NCBI GenBank assembly: GCA_013002625.1 | Contig: JABDJE010000023.1 | Location: 1 to 7,992 of the forward strand | Direction of reading: 5' to 3' | DNA from: Saprospiraceae bacterium | GTDB taxonomy: Bacteria > Bacteroidota > Bacteroidia > Chitinophagales > Saprospiraceae | Length of the DNA: 7,992 bases | Shown here: in pieces, positions 1 to 6,874 of the stretch | How the letters are laid out: each line of letters opens with the position of its first letter | How positions within the stretch are numbered: position 1 is the first letter of the stretch | Translations under genes and position numbers: made by a program | The notes under the pieces: model-generated | Told to the model about the DNA's origin: nothing | What the model saw: the letters and a program-made list of their open reading frames with translations, nothing else | Databases searched by the model: none

Positions 1-3000
1 TTACAACACCTTGAATCAGTATTGAATGACGAAGGAGAAAATGCTGCTATTGTATTTTTAGGAGATAATATTTACCATAATGGACTACCTCCGGAAAGTA
101 CGGGTAATGATCATATTTTTGCAAAAAGGAAGATCACTGCACAATTAGATGCGATTAAAGGGTTCAAAGGAGAAATATATTTCGTTCCTGGCAATCATGA
201 TTGGAATCATTATTCAAAAGGTGGGCTAAAATCTATCAAGCGGCAAGCAGATTTTATAAAAGATAACAGCGATAAAAAACAGGTGAAATTCTATCCAAAA
301 AATGGATGTGGAGATCCCGAAGTCATCAAAATAAATAAAGACCTCGTCCTTTTCCTTATTGATTCACAATGGTGGTTTACCAATTGGGAAGAGGAAAAGA
401 AGATGAACAAAGGCTGTGAGATTAAGTCAAGGAAAGCTTTCCTGGAAGCGATGGAAGACTTATTCATAAAATATAAAAATGACCAAATCGTCGTATTGAT
501 GCATCACCCAATGTATTCCAACGGGCCCCATGGAGGTTTTTACACAGTCAAACAACATTTATTTCCCTTAACGGAAATTAAGGATTACCTATGGATACCC
601 CTTCCGGTCATTGGTTCAATTTATCCTATATACAGATCGGTAAATGGACATCCCCAGGACATCCCACATGCAAATTATCAGGAGCTGATAACCGCATTAC
701 AAAAACATGCCCATCTAGCAAAGAATGTCATTTTTACCGCAGGTCATGAACATTCAATGCAGTATAATACAAACATGGATCAGCATTTTGTATTGAGCGG
801 ATCAGCCAGTAGAAAGACGGATGCACGCAAAGGAAAAGGCGCCGAATTTGTACACAGTGAAAGAGGATACAGTAAACTTGATTTTTTTAAAAATGGTGAA
901 GTATGGTTGTCATTCTATGAAGTACCTGATTCAAAAACGAAGCAGCGGCTCGTCTATTCTAAACAAATAATTGAACCCAAGGCAGGAACTGTTGATGACA
1001 ATAAGGAATATAATACAGCTGAAGAATTAAGAGATTCAATCAATATAGCTGCCAATAAAGACTTTAAAGCCAGAGGATTTAAAAAATTCTGGCTGGGATC
1101 GCAATACCGAGATATTTGGGGCACAGAAATCAGGACACCTGTTATAGATTTGAAGAACACTTTGGGTGGGTTAACGCCGATCAAAAAAGGAGGTGGAATG
1201 GCTTCCAATTCCTTAAGAATGGAAGATCCACAAGGCAAACATTTTATCCTACGATCCATAAACAAGGATTACACAAAATTACTGCCCGAAGGCTTTAAAA
1301 ACCTCAAGGCCATAAATATAATGCGGGACCAGAACAGTGCGTCTCATCCCTTTGGAGCATTGATGATTCCAACCCTATCCAAGGCAGCAGGGATCTATTA
1401 TACTGAACCCAAACTTGTGTATCTCGCCAATCAGAAGCAGTTAGGAAATTATAACAAGCATTTTCCTGAAGAAATGTATTTGCTCGAACAGAGACCCGCA
1501 GATGATTGGTCAGACCATGCCCCTTTCGGCAATTCTGAAGAAATTATAAGCTATAACGATCTCCTGGATATTCTTGAAAATAAAAAGAAACATTTTGTGG
1601 ATCAGCAGTGGGTGCTCAAATCGCGTCTGTTTGATCTATGGATTCATGATTGGGACAGGCATGATGATCAATGGAGATGGGCCTCTTTTGAATATGAAGA
1701 GGGTACTTTATACAGGCCCATCCCACGTGACCGTGATCAGGCATTCTATAAATTTGTTGGTTTGTTGCCACGCCTCATTGCCATCTATGCCATGCGAAAA
1801 TTCAAAACCATGGATGATGTGATTCATGATGTGCCTGGGCTTATCTTCAATGCAAAACATTTCGATAGATTCTTTTTAAATGAATTGGATTGGACAGAAT
1901 GGGAGGCCATAACCAAAGAACTTCAGGATAGCATGACCGATGAAAGTATCGAAGCATGTTTTGAGGCTTTACCTGAGGAAGTTCGCGCACTGCATAGAGA
2001 AGATCTAACTCAAAAGTTGAAAAAGAGAAGGGATGACCTACTAAAGTATGCAAGAAAATTCTACACTTTTATCAACAAGGAAGTTGAAATTTCCGGAACA
2101 AATAACAAGGATGATTTTACAATTAATGTGCTTGAGAATGGAGATTTAGAGATCAGCTTTAGCGTTCACGATAAGGATGAACGTATCTTAAGATACGAAA
2201 GAATTTTAGATCACACTGTTACCAGCGAAGTTCGTCTATATGGTCTTGGCAATGAGGACTTGTTTATCTTCAAAGGGCATCCTCATTCAAAAATAAAAAT
2301 CAGAATAATCGGTGGTGAAGATGATGATGAAATTAAAGATGAGTCAGGGGGCTCAATTTTAAAATCTGTCTTTGTTTATGACACACATGAAGGAATAGAT
2401 GTAGAGAAGAAATATAAGTTCAAAGATCAACGATCAGATGAAGATCTCGAGGTCAATGATTATGACAGGTCTGGATTTAAATATAATGTTGGATTACCAT
2501 TTATGTTGTTGGGCTATACGCCTGATGACCGCTGGTGGATAGGTCTAGGAGGCACGTTCACCAAACACGGCTGGCGCAAAGCGCCCTATGCTGCCAAGCA
2601 CGATATATCCTTAAGTCTGGCACCGGGTGTAAAGAACACTTTGATATTCAAGTATGAGGGCATCTATACAGAAGCTTTATTTGGAAGCCTTGATTTTAAT
2701 CCAAGATTGGCATTTACAAATCCATTCTATGTCAACTACTTTGGTGCACAAAATGAAATTCAACCTGATGCTGATGACATTCAATTCAACTGGGTAAGAA
2801 TGTCTAACTATGGCATAGAAACCCATTTGAGAAAGAGAGCAAAAAATGGTCGGAGTCATTTCTATTTTGGCCCTGCTTACAGGTCTTACAAAGTTGTTGA
2901 CGTGGAGGATCGTGTATTGGAAGATATTTTTAATGATGGTGATCCTATTTATGAACGTGATCATTTTCTTGGTGGAAATATTGGTTATGTTCTCGATGCT

Positions 3001-3522
3001 GTAGATCGCAACAATGCACCAACGCAAGGTATTCGGTTAGGCGCACATTACAAATACTTAAGGGATATCGACAATGGAAATGTTGTAAGTAACCTTTCAG
3101 TAGATGGTGGATTCTACCTGACCGTCACCGCCAGACCTGAAATCATATTTGCAACCAAGGCCCGTTACACAAAAGTATTTGGTGACCCATTATTTTATCA
3201 GCTACCACACTTGGGTAATAATAATGGCTTGCGAGGTTTTAGAAATGAAAGATTCAGGGGTGAAGCGACTTTTTCTCATATGACAGACCTGAGAATGCAT
3301 CTTTTCAATTGGAACAACGATATTCTTCCTATGTCTGTGGGGATCATGGGCGGATTTGATTATGGTAATTTTTATCTGGAAGATGTAGAAAACGGCAAGC
3401 TGTTAAGCTCCTGGACCTTCGGATTATCTATGGATATCCTGGATATGGCTGTCCTCCATCCTTATTATTCCATCAATGACGAGATGAATCAATTCACTTT
3501 AAGACTTGGATTCAGTTTTTAG
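1..3522 (+). CDS. Metallophosphoesterase with kinase-like middle region and C-terminal Omp85-type outer-membrane barrel (5' partial)
   Basis: The frame is open from base 1, so the true start, the signal peptide and the first metal-binding motif lie outside the window; the TTG at 22 is not a convincing start. Counting the first visible codon as residue 1, calcineurin-like phosphoesterase motifs are GDNIY (about 21-25), GNHDW (64-68), HHP (168-170) and GHEH (248-251). These give the remaining Asp, Asn and His metal ligands, so the domain looks catalytically competent. Residues about 390-600 carry kinase-like motifs (FILRS, LLEQ, DWDRHDDQW, PIPRDRDQAF). An acidic beta-rich linker follows (about 707-790). 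From about 820 to 1173 alternating aromatic strands form a barrel with LRGF at about 1077-1080, like the conserved Omp85 loop-6 motif, and a terminal Phe typical of outer-membrane proteins. No POTRA repeats are obvious. The phosphatase is inferred to act at the outer membrane; whether it faces the periplasm or the surface is unknown. Substrate unknown. Confidence 0.9.
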   Translation, partial: LQHLESVLNDEGENAAIVFLGDNIYHNGLPPESTGNDHIFAKRKITAQLDAIKGFKGEIYFVPGNHDWNHYSKGGLKSIKRQADFIKDNSDKKQVKFYPKNGCGDPEVIKINKDLVLFLIDSQWWFTNWEEEKKMNKGCEIKSRKAFLEAMEDLFIKYKNDQIVVLMHHPMYSNGPHGGFYTVKQHLFPLTEIKDYLWIPLPVIGSIYPIYRSVNGHPQDIPHANYQELITALQKHAHLAKNVIFTAGHEHSMQYNTNMDQHFVLSGSASRKTDARKGKGAEFVHSERGYSKLDFFKNGEVWLSFYEVPDSKTKQRLVYSKQIIEPKAGTVDDNKEYNTAEELRDSINIAANKDFKARGFKKFWLGSQYRDIWGTEIRTPVIDLKNTLGGLTPIKKGGGMASNSLRMEDPQGKHFILRSINKDYTKLLPEGFKNLKAINIMRDQNSASHPFGALMIPTLSKAAGIYYTEPKLVYLANQKQLGNYNKHFPEEMYLLEQRPADDWSDHAPFGNSEEIISYNDLLDILENKKKHFVDQQWVLKSRLFDLWIHDWDRHDDQWRWASFEYEEGTLYRPIPRDRDQAFYKFVGLLPRLIAIYAMRKFKTMDDVIHDVPGLIFNAKHFDRFFLNELDWTEWEAITKELQDSMTDESIEACFEALPEEVRALHREDLTQKLKKRRDDLLKYARKFYTFINKEVEISGTNNKDDFTINVLENGDLEISFSVHDKDERILRYERILDHTVTSEVRLYGLGNEDLFIFKGHPHSKIKIRIIGGEDDDEIKDESGGSILKSVFVYDTHEGIDVEKKYKFKDQRSDEDLEVNDYDRSGFKYNVGLPFMLLGYTPDDRWWIGLGGTFTKHGWRKAPYAAKHDISLSLAPGVKNTLIFKYEGIYTEALFGSLDFNPRLAFTNPFYVNYFGAQNEIQPDADDIQFNWVRMSNYGIETHLRKRAKNGRSHFYFGPAYRSYKVVDVEDRVLEDIFNDGDPIYERDHFLGGNIGYVLDAVDRNNAPTQGIRLGAHYKYLRDIDNGNVVSNLSVDGGFYLTVTARPEIIFATKARYTKVFGDPLFYQLPHLGNNNGLRGFRNERFRGEATFSHMTDLRMHLFNWNNDILPMSVGIMGGFDYGNFYLEDVENGKLLSSWTFGLSMDILDMAVLHPYYSINDEMNQFTLRLGFSF

Positions 3523-3549
3523 AGCAAGTTAAAAAAATCTTGATCCATC

Positions 3550-4326
3550 TTAACTTAATGGAAATACACCGATCAAGTTCTCAAGTGTAGGCGATGTGCT
3601 ACCACCTTTAGGCTCGATCGTAATTGCATAAGCATCAGGATTATCGATATACTGAATTTCAAATATTGTAGAATCGAATGTTGTCGTATCAAATACATCC
3701 AGAGGCGTAGGTGCATCGCTGCCTTTTAATGACCACAATTGGAAACTTTCATTGTCTGCCAATTCCGGTAGATTTAAAGGTTGAATAAATCCTCGCTGAT
3801 TGTTGTCATTTAGATAAATCACCAATTCAGATTCAGGATATTTTTCTGTTGCATTTATCCTTATCGATCTATTACCCGGGTTAAATACACTTTCATAGAA
3901 TGCTATTTGATTGGATTTCTCTACTTCTAAGGAATCACATTGCTGCTCCAGGCTTGCAAATTGATCTTCAAGATTTTGATATCTGCTAAACATAAATATC
4001 AGCCCTGCAACAGAGGCAAGTGTCATTGCAAGGAATAAGAAATTCCAGCCCGAAGACTTACCTGAAGAATCTGACTTATTGTTAGAATCTGTACCTGAAC
4101 TATTCGAACTTAACTGTTGCTGTATGTTCTGACGAACATCGGGACCAGGTTCCACGCTGTGAATCTGGGCGTATTGCAATAGTGATTTTTCAATCTCAGA
4201 GAGTTCTTTTCTTAAATCTTTATATTTTTCCAGTGCAGTTTCAACAACTTGACGTTCATCATCATTGAGGGCACCCATGGCGTAGAGCTCCAGTAATCCG
4301 GACTTTTTAATTTCTTCCTGAGTCAT
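3550..4326 (-). CDS. Anti-sigma factor, RskA family, single-pass membrane protein
   Basis: The 258-residue product has three parts. The N-terminal helical domain (LLELYAMGALNDDER near residues 11-25) resembles RskA-type anti-sigma domains; it has no HxxxCxxC zinc motif. A Ser/Asn/Lys-rich linker leads to one transmembrane helix at about 94-114, then a coiled-coil-like stretch (about 118-140). The C-terminal domain (about 150-258) shows the RskA pattern FQLWSLKG, YAITIEPKGG and SPTLENLIGV. The expected topology is N-terminus inside, binding the sigma factor, and C-terminal sensor in the periplasm. I chose the ATG at 4326 because it overlaps the sigma stop codon as ATGA, a typical coupling arrangement; an in-frame TTG two codons upstream is less likely. 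The family is usually released by regulated proteolysis, which is not visible here. It ends 27 bases from the convergent phosphoesterase gene. Confidence 0.9.
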   Translation of the reverse strand: MTQEEIKKSGLLELYAMGALNDDERQVVETALEKYKDLRKELSEIEKSLLQYAQIHSVEPGPDVRQNIQQQLSSNSSGTDSNNKSDSSGKSSGWNFLFLAMTLASVAGLIFMFSRYQNLEDQFASLEQQCDSLEVEKSNQIAFYESVFNPGNRSIRINATEKYPESELVIYLNDNNQRGFIQPLNLPELADNESFQLWSLKGSDAPTPLDVFDTTTFDSTIFEIQYIDNPDAYAITIEPKGGSTSPTLENLIGVFPLS

Positions 4327-4904
4327 AGCCAAAGTTTGTAAATGAGATAAATAAGAATGATAAAGCCTAAAAACAGATCTTTCTCATCTTTTAGAATTTC
4401 TCTGAGAACGTTCACTGCATTTCGTGCCCTTGTCTTTACAGTCCCCAAAGGAATTTCTAATTCCTTTGAAATATCGGATTGTGACATGCCCATCATATAC
4501 ATTCTATTCAGAATAACTTTATGCTTATCATCCAGCATATCAAGTAATGCACTGACATCAATGCGTGCAGAATGATCCTGGGTCTGTGAGACTTCATGCA
4601 ATTTCAAATCAAAAGAATCAACTTCCTTGGATCGTTCAAAGCTTTTGAGTCGTTTTTTATCGATCGCGTTATGCTTGGCGATTGTGCATAACCAGGTAAA
4701 CAAACTTCCATATTGAGACTTATAAGTCTCGATTTTATCCCAGGCCTTGAGAAAGGTCTGTTGTAATATCTCTTCAGAAGTCTGTTGGTCTCCAATTATA
4801 CGAATAATAATTCCAAATAATGGATTGCTGTATCTGTCATACAACGCCATTAGTCCCTCCTCATTTCGTCTTTCAATCAAAGACAGCATTTTCGAATCAT
4901 CCAT
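4323..4904 (-). CDS. ECF-type RNA polymerase sigma-70 factor with hydrophobic C-terminal tail
   Basis: The 193-residue protein has the two-domain layout of ECF sigma factors. Region 2 spans about 19-85, with ALYDRYSNPLF, the EEILQQTFLKAWDK core-binding and -10 recognition helices, then WLCTIAKHNAIDKKR. Region 4 spans about 118-170, with a helix-turn-helix at SQSDISKELEIPLGTVKTRA (141-160) for -35 recognition. Its stop overlaps the start of the RskA-type anti-sigma gene, so the pair resembles the SigK/RskA class and should be held inactive at the membrane until a signal arrives. Oddly, after region 4 the protein continues with LFLGFIILIYLIYKLWL (177-193), hydrophobic enough to be a membrane segment and not part of the usual fold. 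The ATG at 4904 gives a normal N-terminus; the leader has no clear Shine-Dalgarno site. The TPR gene ends 37 bases upstream. Confidence 0.95.
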   Translation of the reverse strand: MDDSKMLSLIERRNEEGLMALYDRYSNPLFGIIIRIIGDQQTSEEILQQTFLKAWDKIETYKSQYGSLFTWLCTIAKHNAIDKKRLKSFERSKEVDSFDLKLHEVSQTQDHSARIDVSALLDMLDDKHKVILNRMYMMGMSQSDISKELEIPLGTVKTRARNAVNVLREILKDEKDLFLGFIILIYLIYKLWL

Positions 4905-4941
4905 AGGAGCAAGTTAATAATAATCAAATAAAGTATATGTA

Positions 4942-6231
4942 CTAATTCGCTGAGTGTAGTGCGTCTCTTTGAATTGCTTCTTCAACCAATTTGTAATCGG
5001 TTGGACCTAATTCATAGCGCGTTCCTGTTAACTCAGCTTTTATTTCTTCATAATACGGCTCATAACCTTGAGTCACTTCAAGCATTTCAAGAAATACCTT
5101 AGGTTCAAATGTTTTACCATGTACTTCTTTGATAAAGATATCCATAGCAAGATCAACATCACCTTTCTCATGCAATACTTTTGCATACTGAGAATAAGTT
5201 TGAGGCGTCGCTCTTGCTTCCAACTCTTCCAAAGCAATTGATAATGCCTTCTCATATTCATTTTTCTCAAGCAAATAATCGATTTTAAAATCATTATACA
5301 TGCCTCCGTATGCTTCTTTTGAAATTATATCATAGGTTGATTTCAACAATGCTGTCTCCAAATCTTTACGATATTCTGACTGTAGTACATCCAGCTTGAG
5401 CATATCAATAGATGGACTTTTACAGTAATCATCAAGAAGTCTGATAATGTTTTCTGTTAAACCAATATTCCCTTCCCCAGAGTACGCAATCCATGCCAAA
5501 CCTTTCAGAGAATACCAATCTGCATTGTTTAACTTAAGTGCTTTCACATAAGCATCTCTTGAATCCGTTAGTCTACCTGCATGTCCATAAAAATCACCAA
5601 TATTGGAATGCAACCATTTTAGCATATCTATATTTTTTGTGCGTTCTGCATCTTTGATAGCACTTTCCAGGCTGCTAATTGCATTGTCTAGTCTGCCGTT
5701 TTTATCTTCCCACTTGGCTAATCGAATCTTATATTGAATAGGATTTCTGTCTTCGAATTTGTTCAAGAGTTCAAAAGCCAAGGCATCTTCACCCAATTCC
5801 AGATAGACATCATATAATTTCAGCTCTGTCAAGTGAATTTCACCACCTAAATTATAGGCCTCTTCCAAATAAGCCAGGGCTTCACAGAATCTATGCTGAG
5901 AGATTAAGTTGTGTGCCAGATTTCTCAATTGACCAGACCTTTTTTCAGCAGAAAATTTTATAGATTCTCTAAAGTGGTGTTCAGCTTTTTTCAGATCTTC
6001 TATGCGACCTCTGGTAGCAAACTGACTTGAATAGGCTTGAGCTAACTTGGAATGAAAACTTGGATTCTTATATTGAATGGTGAGTTTGTTTTCCCAAAAA
6101 GCGACCTCTTGATCCAAAAGTTTGAATGTCTGATTCGGTTGATAATAGGATAACACATCAGTCGTGATAATCGGTTTTGCATTTAATAAAATGCTACTGG
6201 ATATAAATAAAATAAACAATAAGATTCTCAT
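4942..6231 (-). CDS. Secreted TPR-repeat protein
   Basis: The 429-residue product begins with a signal peptide (MRILLFILFISSSILLNA, likely cut near residue 18), with no lipobox Cys, so a soluble periplasmic location is expected. The rest is almost all paired helices typical of tetratricopeptide or Sel1-like scaffolds. Clear repeat signatures include DLKKAEHHFRESIKFS (about 79-94), RFCEALAYLEEAYNLG (114-129), GRLDNAISSLESAIKDA (179-195), GRLTDSRDAYVKALKLN (219-235) and EYEKALSIALEELEA (325-339), plus GDVDLAMDIFIKEV (357-370). No catalytic domain is apparent. TPR proteins usually hold protein partners together; the partners here are plausibly the two DUF4331 proteins encoded just upstream, but that is inference. 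The ATG at 6231 is chosen because it places the signal peptide at the N-terminus. The 70-base leader contains a strong hairpin (6258-6285). Confidence 0.88.
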   Translation of the reverse strand: MRILLFILFISSSILLNAKPIITTDVLSYYQPNQTFKLLDQEVAFWENKLTIQYKNPSFHSKLAQAYSSQFATRGRIEDLKKAEHHFRESIKFSAEKRSGQLRNLAHNLISQHRFCEALAYLEEAYNLGGEIHLTELKLYDVYLELGEDALAFELLNKFEDRNPIQYKIRLAKWEDKNGRLDNAISSLESAIKDAERTKNIDMLKWLHSNIGDFYGHAGRLTDSRDAYVKALKLNNADWYSLKGLAWIAYSGEGNIGLTENIIRLLDDYCKSPSIDMLKLDVLQSEYRKDLETALLKSTYDIISKEAYGGMYNDFKIDYLLEKNEYEKALSIALEELEARATPQTYSQYAKVLHEKGDVDLAMDIFIKEVHGKTFEPKVFLEMLEVTQGYEPYYEEIKAELTGTRYELGPTDYKLVEEAIQRDALHSAN

Positions 6232-6257
6232 GGATAATGTTTTAAAAATTAGGAATA

Positions 6258-6285
6258 ATCGGGTATGGCTTTCACCATACCCGAT
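6258..6285 (-). promoter_or_regulatory. GNRA-capped hairpin between DUF4331 lipoprotein and TPR genes
   Basis: Read on the - strand, ATCGGGTATGG pairs perfectly with CCATACCCGAT (11 base pairs). The six loop bases TGAAAG can close by a T-G wobble to leave a GAAA tetraloop, a very stable RNA cap. It lies 17 bases after the lipoprotein stop codon and 26 bases before the TPR start. The following bases (TATTCCTAATTTTTAAAA) are T-rich but not a clean run, so it could be a leaky terminator or an mRNA stabiliser that lowers expression of the TPR, sigma and anti-sigma genes relative to the two upstream genes. The fold is read directly; the role is inference. Confidence 0.7.
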
Positions 6286-6301
6286 AACTAAAAAACCTAG
6301 A

Positions 6302-6847
6302 CTACCAAGGCGTAGCTAAATAAGGGAAGCTGCTTAAAAATGGCTTGTCATTCGCATCGACATTGTCTGAGGTCAATCCTGGATTTGCAGTACCATCTGG
6401 TCCTCCAAATATTAGAATCAACTCAACATCAATAACGTCATCAGCCAAAGTCCTCCCTGTTAAAACATTTGTTCCATCAAAAAAGGTAGTTGTGCCAACT
6501 GTTGATACAGACAATACATCTGTAGCTAAAACCGAAGTGAATGTCGTTGCATCCAATCCAAGTGCATTCGTCGTATATCCAGGGTTTAAGGCAAGTAATC
6601 TTGATTCAAATGCTGAAGCAAAAGCAGCACCCATATTAGAAGGTGTCGTTGTATTAAACACATCCTTTTGATCTTCAGATACAAATACCGTATTGATTGC
6701 CGGTCTTCCCATCTGGTCTGATTGTACGTAGGTGCCGCTGAAATCAGGTTCATTGTCGACCATTGGTTCATCATCATCTGAACACGAGGTCATAAACATG
6801 CTGGCAGTAGCCAACATTAGTAAGCATAAATATTTATTAAGTTTCAT
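6302..6847 (-). CDS. DUF4331 family lipoprotein (C-terminal half of the domain), predicted surface-exposed
   Basis: The 181-residue product has a type II signal peptide ending MTSC with the lipidated Cys at 22, followed by SDDDE. Acidic residues right after the Cys match the export signal that sends Bacteroidota lipoproteins to the cell surface. The mature part matches the C-terminal half of DUF4331: MGRPAINTVFVS (46-57), a K/D-V-F-N motif (61-65), ATDVLSVST (108-116), a short beta segment, GRTLADDVIDVELIL (131-145), then DNVDANDKPFLSSFPYLATP (161-180), which is the usual end of the family. It contains none of the N-terminal DUF4331 motifs; these are in the gene 27 bases upstream, so the two proteins probably function together. 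No enzymatic activity is known for the family. The ATG at 6847 is fixed by the signal peptide; its leader is A-rich (AAAAGAAAAAATATC). Confidence 0.88.
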   Translation of the reverse strand: MKLNKYLCLLMLATASMFMTSCSDDDEPMVDNEPDFSGTYVQSDQMGRPAINTVFVSEDQKDVFNTTTPSNMGAAFASAFESRLLALNPGYTTNALGLDATTFTSVLATDVLSVSTVGTTTFFDGTNVLTGRTLADDVIDVELILIFGGPDGTANPGLTSDNVDANDKPFLSSFPYLATPW

Positions 6848-6874
6848 GATATTTTTTCTTTTAAGGTTAATTAA

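Noticed and set aside
22..24. TTG at 22 as the start of the large phosphoesterase gene
   Set aside because: The frame is open to base 1, and starting here would omit the first metal-binding motif and any signal peptide, so the gene is treated as cut by the window edge.
954..1265. Open frames on the opposite strand or in other frames of the large gene and of the operon genes (for example here, and at 2677-3027, 6345-6671 and 6732-7124)
   Set aside because: They overlap well-supported genes and show no recognisable domain, so they are shadows of the real reading frames.
3526..3556. Inverted repeat AAGTTAA / TTAACTT between the two convergent genes as a shared terminator
   Set aside because: The arms are only 7 AT-rich bases with a 17-base loop and no T-run follows on either strand, so it is too weak to call.
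4327..4332. TTG at 4332 as the anti-sigma start
   Set aside because: The ATG two codons later makes a classic ATGA overlap with the sigma stop and is the stronger start codon.
4323..4376. Sequencing frameshift explaining the hydrophobic sigma tail
   Set aside because: The frame runs directly into a TGA that overlaps the anti-sigma ATG, as expected of a natural gene pair; conservation would settle it.
4905..4941. Promoter for the sigma gene in the TPR-sigma gap (TATACTTTATTTG)
   Set aside because: It only loosely resembles the Bacteroidota TAnnTTTG -7 element and no matching TTTG lies at the right distance.
6848..6874. Frameshift splitting a single DUF4331 gene
   Set aside because: The downstream half begins with its own ATG, signal peptide and lipobox, and the upstream half ends cleanly, so two genuine genes are more likely than a broken one.
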